64,000 nt of DNA, from positions 186,001-250,000 of the forward strand of contig JADJTT010000012.1 of NCBI GenBank assembly GCA_016711045.1, read 5' to 3'. Of this stretch, positions 1 through 7,761 are shown piece by piece; positions within the stretch are counted from its first letter, which is position 1, and the number at the start of each line of letters is the position of its first letter. This DNA comes from Saprospirales bacterium. Lineage in GTDB: Bacteria > Bacteroidota > Bacteroidia > Chitinophagales > Saprospiraceae. Position numbers and translations under genes: made by a program. The notes below the pieces were generated by a model. It had not been told where the DNA came from. It saw only the letters and a program-made list of their open reading frames with translations, and did no database searches.

Positions 1-2718
1 CGGGTTGTTGCGCACACCTGTACGCTCCTGGAAGTAGAAGTAATCGAGCGGCGAAGCCAGGGTGTTAGACGGCGGACGCTGGGTCAGCACATCGTAATGG
101 GCAAAGAAGTTGGCGTCGTTAGAGATCGGGAAGGAGAAAGCCAAACGCGGCATGAAATTCGTCTGCTGCTCATAGTCCTGGAAGGAAACCGAGGGATCAA
201 AATCACGGCTCTGAATGTTCGGATCATCCGTGGTATAGCGTGGAAAAACCAACTCCCCACCAAAGATCTGACGGGCATCGTTTACTTCCGTACCATTGGC
301 CGAATACCACTGGTCTCCATTGCGATAAGCCTTAACGATCGAACTCCCGTCACTGTCTACATATACCTTATAGTCATCTGCAATTGTTTGCGGGCGGTTG
401 CCACCGAAGTTGTCGTGGAAATCCTTTGCCGAAATGATCTCATAGAGCGCATACGGATCCTTCAACACTTTCGTATTGGCATCATAGCGGTCGACGCGAA
501 GGCCCACCCGGAAGATGATATCCTTATAGGTGAATTTATCCTGAATATAGGCCGAGGTATAAATGGGACTGAACGCACCTACGGGGAATGTCCGGACTCC
601 GTCCGCATCAGTAGCGGTAAAGAATTCATCAAAGGTGGCGTCTGTCTGGTTGCCCAGGTAATCGTACCCCCAGTAGTTGAGAATATTTTCACTGGTCAAC
701 TCTCTGGAAGAGAACATGTCCAGCGACAATTGATCCGGAGAAAGGCCATCTACATTGACGAATTGGTTAGATGCCAGGCCGATGGCATTGCGTACGTTTT
801 TGTAGAAAAGGAGATCCTCCAATTCGGTGGTAAACTTGTCGTAGATCGGAATAGTCACCCCAAACACCGTGGTATCACCCACCACTTTGGAGGTATCAAC
901 CCCAAGAATATTCCGGTTGGCCTGCTGGCGGCCGATCTGCCACAGCGCAGTGGGGTTGAGATCATAGCCGCGCTGCGTGCGCTGTTCGTACCAGATACCG
1001 ATCTGGACGTTGTGGCGGCCTCCGTCGGAGTTTCTTGGTACAATTTCAAAAGAAGTATTGGCCGTAAAGGTTATGGTTTCATTATCGCGCTTCCGGTAGA
1101 GGTTATAAACCGAACCTACGTTCGCATGAATGTTCCATACTCTGCTATACAGCTGGGAAATAAATCCGTTTTCTGCGATAAACTGATCTGCATTTGCTAT
1201 ATCCTCCAGTGCATTGTTGTAATTGGCCAAGACCGGGTTGACATCTCCGGGTGTATACCCTGTAAACGTTTCCCGGAAATCCCGGTGCTGAAGTGGAATC
1301 GCAAAAGGCCAGTTTTGCGGATCGATCGGCGCACCCAGCACATTCACATAGTCATAGTCAAACTTCCCTACATATCCATAATCGAAGAAGCGGTCTTCAT
1401 GACGAGGATCAGCCAGGTTGTATATTTGCCGTTCGTAGCCGCCCTGAAGGGTATACGATGCATTCTGAACCACGGCACCTTTGCCTGTTCCATCATCACT
1501 CCCTCCTCCTCCAAGGCGGTGGCGCAACCGCACATTCACCCGGTAGCGCAGGTCGTTCTCTGAAGGATTATTGTTGCTATTAAACACATTCCACATGGGA
1601 GTACCCCATGCATTGGGCGTAAACTGGTTTTCCACACTGTAGTAGGTTCCGGTCACAGCCACGTCCAGGCCTTTGGCCACCTTTGCTTCCAGTTTCCCTG
1701 TAATGTCAATACGTTTATTGCGCTCATTGGGCTGATATGCCATTTCATTAACATCATCCGATGTCAGGAATTCCGCTGCAGGTACAAAACTTCCACCCAC
1801 CAGCAAAACCGGATTGGCCTCCAATTCCCGGAGCACATCGTCTTTTACCTGATAAACCGGAATAGCAGGCGGGTCGTCATCCAGGCGGTCGAGGTATTGC
1901 CCGGAAACCCGGAAGCCCAATACCGATTCTCCTTTTTTGTTCTTGAGGATAGGGCCACTGAGGTTACCAACTCCCAGCAGGTAACCAAAAGCGTCGAGTC
2001 CACGGGATGTTTCCGCTTCAAAACCTCCGGTAAATCGCTGGGATGGACCTTTAGTCGTTACGGAAATTACGCCACCGGTCACGTCTCCGTATTGGGCTTC
2101 CACCCCACCGGTGATCACCTGGAGCTGCTCTACCTCTGTTTGAGGAGGCAGGTTACCACTCACACGGATACCGTCAAGGAAGTAAACCGTTGCGTTGGAA
2201 CGAGACCCCTTGATCGTAACGTCATCGCCCTCATCTGCGGAGCTGGTCCCCGCCACGTTGGCCACAATGGCATTGATACTCTTCGAAGGAAGCTTCTGGA
2301 TCTGTTCGGCTGTCACAAAGCCCCCCGTAGAGGTATTGTCTTTGTCGATCAGGGGTACCTTATACCCGGTCACCACGACCGTACCCAATTCAATGCCTTC
2401 CTGTTCCAAATCAACATCCAGACGGGTACCCTTGCCCGCTGCTACCACCACGCCGGTGATCCGCTGTGTGGGAAAGCCCACATAACTGACTTCGACATCA
2501 TAAGTACCTGGGTCGAGGTTGGTAATACTGTAATTGCCATCAAAATCGGTATCTGAACCGGTTTCGAAGACGCCATTTTTCTTGAGCACTACGTTAGCGC
2601 CAATGACCGCATCTCCGGTTTCTTTTTCTGAAATCTTCCCGTAGAGTGAGGTTTGGGCTGTTATGGCAGTGCCTCCCAATAGACAAAATGACAAGATAAG
2701 GAGTAAATAACGCGCCAT
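1..2718 (-). CDS. TonB-dependent outer-membrane receptor with carboxypeptidase-like regulatory domain (3' end outside window)
   Basis: Reading from the ATG at 2718 gives at least 906 residues with no stop before the window edge, so the C-terminal barrel end is missing. Residues 1-22 are a clear Sec signal peptide ending in TAITAQ. It is followed by a carboxypeptidase-regulatory-like beta-sandwich (SLYGKISEKETGDAVIGANV, about residues 24-105), then a plug domain (VVVTGYKVPL, IKGSRSNATVYFLDGIRV, ITGGVEAQYGDVTGGVISV), then aromatic-rich barrel sequence. The family takes up large substrates across the outer membrane using TonB energy. The substrate cannot be told from sequence, and no SusD-like partner is visible because downstream sequence is outside the window. 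The long plus-strand ORF over the first half is antisense shadow. Confidence 0.93.
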   Translation of the reverse strand, partial: MARYLLLILSFCLLGGTAITAQTSLYGKISEKETGDAVIGANVVLKKNGVFETGSDTDFDGNYSITNLDPGTYDVEVSYVGFPTQRITGVVVAAGKGTRLDVDLEQEGIELGTVVVTGYKVPLIDKDNTSTGGFVTAEQIQKLPSKSINAIVANVAGTSSADEGDDVTIKGSRSNATVYFLDGIRVSGNLPPQTEVEQLQVITGGVEAQYGDVTGGVISVTTKGPSQRFTGGFEAETSRGLDAFGYLLGVGNLSGPILKNKKGESVLGFRVSGQYLDRLDDDPPAIPVYQVKDDVLRELEANPVLLVGGSFVPAAEFLTSDDVNEMAYQPNERNKRIDITGKLEAKVAKGLDVAVTGTYYSVENQFTPNAWGTPMWNVFNSNNNPSENDLRYRVNVRLRHRLGGGGSDDGTGKGAVVQNASYTLQGGYERQIYNLADPRHEDRFFDYGYVGKFDYDYVNVLGAPIDPQNWPFAIPLQHRDFRETFTGYTPGDVNPVLANYNNALEDIANADQFIAENGFISQLYSRVWNIHANVGSVYNLYRKRDNETITFTANTSFEIVPRNSDGGRHNVQIGIWYEQRTQRGYDLNPTALWQIGRQQANRNILGVDTSKVVGDTTVFGVTIPIYDKFTTELEDLLFYKNVRNAIGLASNQFVNVDGLSPDQLSLDMFSSRELTSENILNYWGYDYLGNQTDATFDEFFTATDADGVRTFPVGAFSPIYTSAYIQDKFTYKDIIFRVGLRVDRYDANTKVLKDPYALYEIISAKDFHDNFGGNRPQTIADDYKVYVDSDGSSIVKAYRNGDQWYSANGTEVNDARQIFGGELVFPRYTTDDPNIQSRDFDPSVSFQDYEQQTNFMPRLAFSFPISNDANFFAHYDVLTQRPPSNTLASPLDYFYFQERTGVRNNP

Positions 2719-2957
2719 AAAATTCCGTTTTGTATGAATATTCTTAATAAATTAATTCGATTCGCGCTGAACGCACAATAATACTGAAAAGTGGCAGCTT
2801 CGCAAAAATTTTTACCAAACTGCTTTCCATAGCCATTTTCTTAAAATGAAGAAACCTCCACGGATACAAATGTAAGGACTACTTTCCGCCTATCTTAGCC
2901 AAAATTGTATATTAGTCAGGTTTCTGATTATCTTAAAGCCGCTTTAAAGCTAAAATC

Positions 2958-2965
2958 TATCTTTG
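2958..2965 (+). promoter_or_regulatory. Bacteroidota -7 box TATCTTTG
   Basis: The sequence TATCTTTG exactly fits the Bacteroidota -7 consensus TAnnTTTG and ends 17 bases before the ATG of the lipoprotein gene at 2983. No convincing -33 TTTG is seen at the usual distance. Confidence 0.6.
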
Positions 2966-2982
2966 CATGTAAAATTTCGGCA

Positions 2983-3669
2983 ATGGGTATATTTCGACTC
3001 TCGATCGCTGTCTCCTTTCTCCTGCTAACAGGATGCCAAACTAAAGAAGCAGCCTCCGGACCAAAAATTTTTGGAAGCCTCTATGTGCGCTACTTGCAGG
3101 ACGGTGGCCTGCTTAAAGCAGAAGCTTCTTTTTTTAAAGGCGATTCAGCTCAACACGCCAAGCCAATCACTATTCTCGGCGGGGTATCGTTCCAGAGCAG
3201 TGGCATGGAACACCGGAATATCCAGGACAAGCTGATCCGCTATCAATATGAAACCACGGTCGTCTATCCCGACGAGTTCACCTTTCAGGTGCAGGATGAC
3301 CAAGGGAAGTCGCATCAATTCCAGCTGCAAATGCCTCCGGTTTCTCAATTTATACTCGCCGATACCATTTACCTGGACCGGGAAATGACGTTAGAACTTC
3401 TGCCTGCGCCGCAATCTCCCGAAGAAGAAGTTGCTTTTCTTTTCACCGATCAGACAGGGAAGGCCTCCCTGCTCGAAATACCACCCCCTATTTCTCACAC
3501 ATTGACCCTGATGCCCGCTCAGTTAAACCGGCTAGCGCCAGGCACCTACCAACTCTATTTGGTGAAGAAACGGAAAAATTTCGTCAATGAAGGCGTTTAT
3601 CGCATTTCCTGCGAGGTGGAATACTATACGGAGGTGAAAGAAGTAGTGATCAGAATGCCAGCGGATTAA
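2983..3669 (+). CDS. Putative lipoprotein of unknown function
   Basis: The product is about 228 residues. The ATG at 2983 is preferred over upstream starts because it places a lipoprotein signal (MGIFRLSIAVSFLLLTGCQ, lipobox LTGC) at the N-terminus and sits just downstream of a TATCTTTG box. The mature part is beta-rich with no motif I recognise. It is divergent from the TonB receptor and followed by carB with its own promoter, so it is probably a single-gene unit. The lipidated cysteine suggests attachment to an envelope membrane; function unknown. Confidence 0.75.
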   Translation: MGIFRLSIAVSFLLLTGCQTKEAASGPKIFGSLYVRYLQDGGLLKAEASFFKGDSAQHAKPITILGGVSFQSSGMEHRNIQDKLIRYQYETTVVYPDEFTFQVQDDQGKSHQFQLQMPPVSQFILADTIYLDREMTLELLPAPQSPEEEVAFLFTDQTGKASLLEIPPPISHTLTLMPAQLNRLAPGTYQLYLVKKRKNFVNEGVYRISCEVEYYTEVKEVVIRMPAD

Positions 3670-3743
3670 AGACTCTGCCTGACATAGCTTTAGCGAAGGC
3701 GGATATTTTTTTTATAGAAAGTACTTTTCCAAACTCAATATCC

Positions 3744-3751
3744 TATCTTTG
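3744..3751 (+). promoter_or_regulatory. Bacteroidota -7 box TATCTTTG for carB
   Basis: A perfect TAnnTTTG box lies 32 bases before the preferred carB ATG at 3784. A T-rich stretch (about 3725-3728) lies roughly 16 bases upstream and may serve as a weak -33 element. Confidence 0.6.
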
Positions 3752-3783
3752 CAGGCAATTTGGAACCCTCCAATTGCTCTTCC

Positions 3784-6600
3784 ATGCCCAGAGATAAATC
3801 TATTCAATCCGTATTGATCATTGGCAGTGGGCCAATCATCATTGGCCAGGCTTGTGAGTTCGACTATTCAGGATCCCAGGCTTCGCGATCCCTTCGGGAA
3901 GAAGGGATCGAAGTGACCCTGATCAACTCCAACCCCGCCACCATTATGACCGATCCGGTCACCGCTGATCATGTCTACCTGCTTCCGCTTACCGTCGAAA
4001 GCATCATCCAGATCCTGGAAGACCGCTCTATCGATGCCGTGCTACCTACTATGGGCGGCCAGACAGCACTCAACCTCTGTATCGAAGCCGATAAACAAGG
4101 TGTCTGGGAGAAATACGACGTACGCCTGATCGGGGTGGACATCGATGCGATCGAGCTGACCGAAAACCGGGAAGCTTTCCGGCAACTGATGGTACGCATT
4201 GAATTGGGCGTAGCCCCCTCTTTTATCGCCAACTCTTTCCTCGAAGGAAAAGAAGCAGCCCAAAAGATCGGCTACCCCCTCGTGATCCGCCCCTCTTACA
4301 CCCTTGGAGGCACCGGAGGGAGCTTTGTCCACAAAGAAGAGGAATTTGATGAAGCCCTGCGCCGTGGACTCAACCTTTCTCCCACCCACGAAGTGCTCGT
4401 CGAAAAGGCCGTGCTGGGTTGGAAAGAATTCGAGCTCGAACTCCTTCGCGACGCCAACGACAACGTGGTCATCATCTGTACGGTCGAGAACCTCGACCCG
4501 ATGGGTATCCATACCGGCGACAGCATCACCGTAGCGCCGGCGATGACCCTATCGGATACGGCTTATCAGGAAATGCGCGATCAGGCAATCAAAGCTATGC
4601 GCTCACTGGGCAACTTCGCCGGGGGCTGTAATATCCAGTTTGCCCAAAATCCGGAAACCGAAGAGCTGATCGTCATCGAGATCAACCCGCGCGTGTCGCG
4701 GTCTTCCGCACTGGCCAGTAAGGCCACCGGCTACCCCATCGCCAAGATTGCCGCCAAATTGGCTATCGGTTACTACCTTGATGAGCTGAAAAATCAGATC
4801 ACTAAAACCACCTCCGCCTATTTTGAACCCACACTCGACTACGTGATCGTCAAAATGCCGCGCTGGAACTTTGATAAGTTCCTCGGCTCCGATCACCGAT
4901 TGGGGCTGCAGATGAAATCGGTAGGAGAGGTGATGGCTATTGGCCGCAATTTTCTGGAAGCCCTCCAAAAGGCCTGCCAGTCGCTCGAAAACAACCGCAT
5001 GGGCCTCGGCGCCGACCATAAAGACTGGGTGCGCACGGAAGACGTGCTGGCCAACCTGGAAGCGCCCAACGAGGAACGCATTTTCCGCCTCAAAGACGCC
5101 CTCCGCATGGGCGTTCCGGAGAAGACCATTCACAAACTGACCTATATCGACCCCTGGTTTATCAAGCAGATCAAGCGCCTGGTCACTCTGGAAGAAAATA
5201 TCATGCGCTACAATTCCATCGAGGAAGTATCGGAAGCGCAACTGCGTGAAATGAAGGAATTGGGCTACTCTGATGCCCAGATTGCCTGGATGCTCCGCAT
5301 TGAAGAAGAGGACGTGCGTACCTACCGCAAACAACTGGGTATCCGCCGCACGTACAAGATGGTGGACACCTGTGCAGCCGAATTTGAGGCCAGCACCCCC
5401 TATTTCTACTCCACCTTCGACACCGAAAACGAGAGCATCCCCTCCGATAAAAAGAAGATTATCGTGCTGGGCTCCGGCCCAAACCGCATTGGGCAAGGCA
5501 TCGAGTTTGACTACTGCTGCGTGCACGGCATCCTGGCCATAAAGGAAATGGGCTACGAGGCCATCATGGTCAATTGCAACCCGGAAACGGTTTCGACCGA
5601 CTTCGACATCGCCGATAAACTTTACTTTGAGCCCGTTTTCTGGGAACACCTCGAAGAGATCATTGAGCTCGAAAAACCGGAAGGAATAATCGTGCAGTTG
5701 GGTGGCCAGACAGCCCTCAAGCTGGCGGAGACATTCCACAAAAAAGGCATTCCCATCATCGGCACCGACTTCCACCACATGGACCTCGCCGAAGACCGGG
5801 GCGCCTTTTCCGACTTGCTCAAAGAGCTCGGTATTCCTTACCCTCACTACGGCGTTGCCCATGATGCCGATGAGGCCCTGCGCATCGCCAACAAGATCAC
5901 CTACCCGGTGCTCGTCCGTCCCTCCTATGTCCTGGGCGGCCAGCGCATGCGGATCGTCATCAACGATACGGAATTGGAGCGCCATGTGCTCAGCATCTTC
6001 AAGCACCTGCCCGACAACAAAGTACTCGTCGACCAATTCCTGGACCGCGCCAAAGAAGCCGAGATCGATGCCATCTGCGACGGCGATGAAGTCCACATCA
6101 TGGGTATCATGGAACACATCGAGCCAGCCGGCGTACACTCGGGCGACAGTTCCGCCGTGCTGCCTACCTACAGCCTTTCCGTCGATGCGGTGGCCACCAT
6201 GGTAGATTACACCAAAATGCTCGCCAAAGCATTGAATATAAAAGGCTTGATCAACGTCCAGTTCGCCATAAAAGGCGATCAGGTATACGTAATCGAAGCC
6301 AACCCTCGAGCATCGCGGACTACGCCCTTTATCGCCAAGGCCTATCAGGTACCTTACCTGCAAATCGCCACCAAAGTGATGATGGGCACGCACAAGCTCA
6401 AGGATTTCAACATCCAGCCGCGGCCCACCGGATTTGCGATCAAGGTTCCCGTCTTCTCTTTCGATAAATTTCCAAACGTCGATAAGAACCTGGGGCCGGA
6501 AATGAAGTCTACCGGTGAAGCCATCTACTTTATCAAGGACCTGTCGGATCCGTACTTTAGAGAACTGGATCGGCAGCGGAATATGTATTTGGCAAGGTAG
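3784..6600 (+). CDS. carB: Carbamoyl-phosphate synthase large subunit, form without allosteric domain
   Basis: CarB makes carbamoyl phosphate from bicarbonate, ammonia (delivered by CarA) and two ATP, feeding pyrimidine and arginine synthesis. The duplicated ATP-grasp architecture is clear: SVLIIGSGPIIIGQACEFDY at the N-terminus and IIVLGSGPNRIGQGIEFDYC in the second half, each followed by ATP-grasp signatures (RPSYTLGGTGG, RPSYVLGGQRM) and metal-binding EINPRVSRSSA / EANPRASRTTP. The ATG at 3784 gives MPRDKSIQSVL, matching the family start; an in-frame ATG lies 24 bases earlier. The protein ends just after GPEMKSTGEA, so the C-terminal methylglyoxal-synthase-like allosteric domain of the about 1070-residue enterobacterial enzyme is absent. 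I believe this short form (about 940 residues) is normal in Bacteroidota. carA is not adjacent. Confidence 0.97.
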   Translation: MPRDKSIQSVLIIGSGPIIIGQACEFDYSGSQASRSLREEGIEVTLINSNPATIMTDPVTADHVYLLPLTVESIIQILEDRSIDAVLPTMGGQTALNLCIEADKQGVWEKYDVRLIGVDIDAIELTENREAFRQLMVRIELGVAPSFIANSFLEGKEAAQKIGYPLVIRPSYTLGGTGGSFVHKEEEFDEALRRGLNLSPTHEVLVEKAVLGWKEFELELLRDANDNVVIICTVENLDPMGIHTGDSITVAPAMTLSDTAYQEMRDQAIKAMRSLGNFAGGCNIQFAQNPETEELIVIEINPRVSRSSALASKATGYPIAKIAAKLAIGYYLDELKNQITKTTSAYFEPTLDYVIVKMPRWNFDKFLGSDHRLGLQMKSVGEVMAIGRNFLEALQKACQSLENNRMGLGADHKDWVRTEDVLANLEAPNEERIFRLKDALRMGVPEKTIHKLTYIDPWFIKQIKRLVTLEENIMRYNSIEEVSEAQLREMKELGYSDAQIAWMLRIEEEDVRTYRKQLGIRRTYKMVDTCAAEFEASTPYFYSTFDTENESIPSDKKKIIVLGSGPNRIGQGIEFDYCCVHGILAIKEMGYEAIMVNCNPETVSTDFDIADKLYFEPVFWEHLEEIIELEKPEGIIVQLGGQTALKLAETFHKKGIPIIGTDFHHMDLAEDRGAFSDLLKELGIPYPHYGVAHDADEALRIANKITYPVLVRPSYVLGGQRMRIVINDTELERHVLSIFKHLPDNKVLVDQFLDRAKEAEIDAICDGDEVHIMGIMEHIEPAGVHSGDSSAVLPTYSLSVDAVATMVDYTKMLAKALNIKGLINVQFAIKGDQVYVIEANPRASRTTPFIAKAYQVPYLQIATKVMMGTHKLKDFNIQPRPTGFAIKVPVFSFDKFPNVDKNLGPEMKSTGEAIYFIKDLSDPYFRELDRQRNMYLAR

Positions 6601-6606
6601 GGGATT

Positions 6607-7620
6607 TTATACCCTTACCACGATCTTACCCACATTCTCCCCTTTCTGAAAAAACCGGATCGCCTCCGGCAACTGGTCAAAGCTATAGGTATGCCCCACA
6701 TGCGGCGGCTTCAACTCCATGCGTTCCAGGTCGGCGAGAATCTGGTGCATAATGTCGGCATGCTCGAAGAGGTAGATGAGGTTGAAACCCATCACGCTCT
6801 TGTTGTCGGACGTCATGGCTTGGGGGTCGATCTTGGGACGGGTCAGAAATTTCCATACCAGAGAGCGTATTGGCGGGCGGTTGCCACGAAAACCATAGCG
6901 AGCGGAGCCGTATACCACCAAACGTCCCTGAGGAGTCAGCAGGTCATATCCGGCTTTCAATATTTTGCCGCCGATGGGGTCCAGGATGAGATTAAGTGGG
7001 CGGTCGCCCAAAGCTTCTACTAATTTTTCTTTAAAATCCTTGCCGCGCACGATCACGCGGTCGTAGCCTTCTTCCTTGCAGAAATCTACTTTTGCCGGGC
7101 TCCCTACCGTGCCGATGGTAAAAGCTCCTTTCTTTTTGGCAATGCGGTTGGCAAGAATGCCCACGCCACCTGCCGCACTGTGAATGAGCACATTTTGCCC
7201 CTCCTGCAAGTTGCCCAGATTGAACAACGCATAATAGGCCGTGAGCACCTGCACTAGATAGGCAGCGCCCTGGTCAAAATCCCAGCTGGGGGGAATGGGT
7301 GTCACATACCGCTGATCGATATTTAAATGAGTAGTGTAGGCCCCAAAACGCGTCACACCCATCACCTTGTCGCCGGGCTTCCAGCGGGTCACGCCCTTGC
7401 CCACTTTCAGTATCTCGCCGGCGTATTCGAGACCGGGAGTGAAGGCTTCTTTTGGGGTAGCGCTGTATAGCCCCGTAATTGCAAAAATATCGGCATAGTT
7501 AAGGCCAATCGTCTTTATCGCCACCGTGACCTCCTGCTCGGCGGGATCGGGGAGGTCCTGTTCAATAGGTTGAAGGTTTTTGATGTTGCCGGCGCGGAGG
7601 AAATAGGATGTGCGTTTCAT
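6607..7620 (-). CDS. Medium-chain dehydrogenase/reductase, quinone oxidoreductase (VAT-1-like)
   Basis: The protein has 337 residues. An N-terminal GroES-like domain (GLNYADIFAITGLY, GLEYAGEILKVG, KPGDKV) is followed by a Rossmann nucleotide-binding segment (SAAGGVG, about residues 148-154). No structural or catalytic zinc cysteine cluster is visible, which places it with the NADPH:quinone oxidoreductase / VAT-1-like branch of the MDR family rather than zinc alcohol dehydrogenases. The substrate is unknown. It is convergent with carB (6 bases apart). A 33-bp tandem hairpin repeat lies immediately upstream, between it and the cytochrome gene, and would form part of its leader if the two are cotranscribed. 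Confidence 0.85.
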   Translation of the reverse strand: MKRTSYFLRAGNIKNLQPIEQDLPDPAEQEVTVAIKTIGLNYADIFAITGLYSATPKEAFTPGLEYAGEILKVGKGVTRWKPGDKVMGVTRFGAYTTHLNIDQRYVTPIPPSWDFDQGAAYLVQVLTAYYALFNLGNLQEGQNVLIHSAAGGVGILANRIAKKKGAFTIGTVGSPAKVDFCKEEGYDRVIVRGKDFKEKLVEALGDRPLNLILDPIGGKILKAGYDLLTPQGRLVVYGSARYGFRGNRPPIRSLVWKFLTRPKIDPQAMTSDNKSVMGFNLIYLFEHADIMHQILADLERMELKPPHVGHTYSFDQLPEAIRFFQKGENVGKIVVRV

Positions 7621-7630
7621 GGTGAAATTT

Positions 7631-7755
7631 TGTAGGGGCGAAAAATATTTCGCCCGTGTATGATGTAGGGGCGAAAAATATTTCGCCCGTGTATGATGTA
7701 GGGGCGAAAAATATTTCGCCCGTACGTGATGTAGGGGCGAAAAATATTTCGCCCC
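7631..7755. repeat. Four tandem 33-bp units, each with a GGGCGAAA/TTTCGCCC hairpin
   Basis: Units start at 7631, 7664, 7697 and 7730 (the last is truncated at about 7755). Each contains GGGCGAAAAATATTTCGCCC, an 8-bp inverted repeat around the loop AATA, followed by a near-constant GTGTATGATGTA linker (GTACGTGATGTA after unit 3). Units 1 and 2 are identical. On the minus strand the repeat reads as an open frame encoding EIFFAPTSYTG over and over, which I take to be incidental. It fills the gap between the cytochrome stop (7762) and the oxidoreductase start (7620). Confidence 0.9.
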
Positions 7756-7761
7756 CCAGGA

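Noticed and set aside
97..1563. 488-codon open frame on plus
   Set aside because: It lies antisense to the TonB receptor, which has a clear signal peptide, plug and frame over the same stretch.
4603..6393. 596-codon open frame on minus inside carB
   Set aside because: Shadow of a strongly conserved gene; its composition is that of reversed CarB codons and no domain is visible.
7631..7755. CRISPR array
   Set aside because: Units follow each other with almost no variable spacer, and there are no cas genes.
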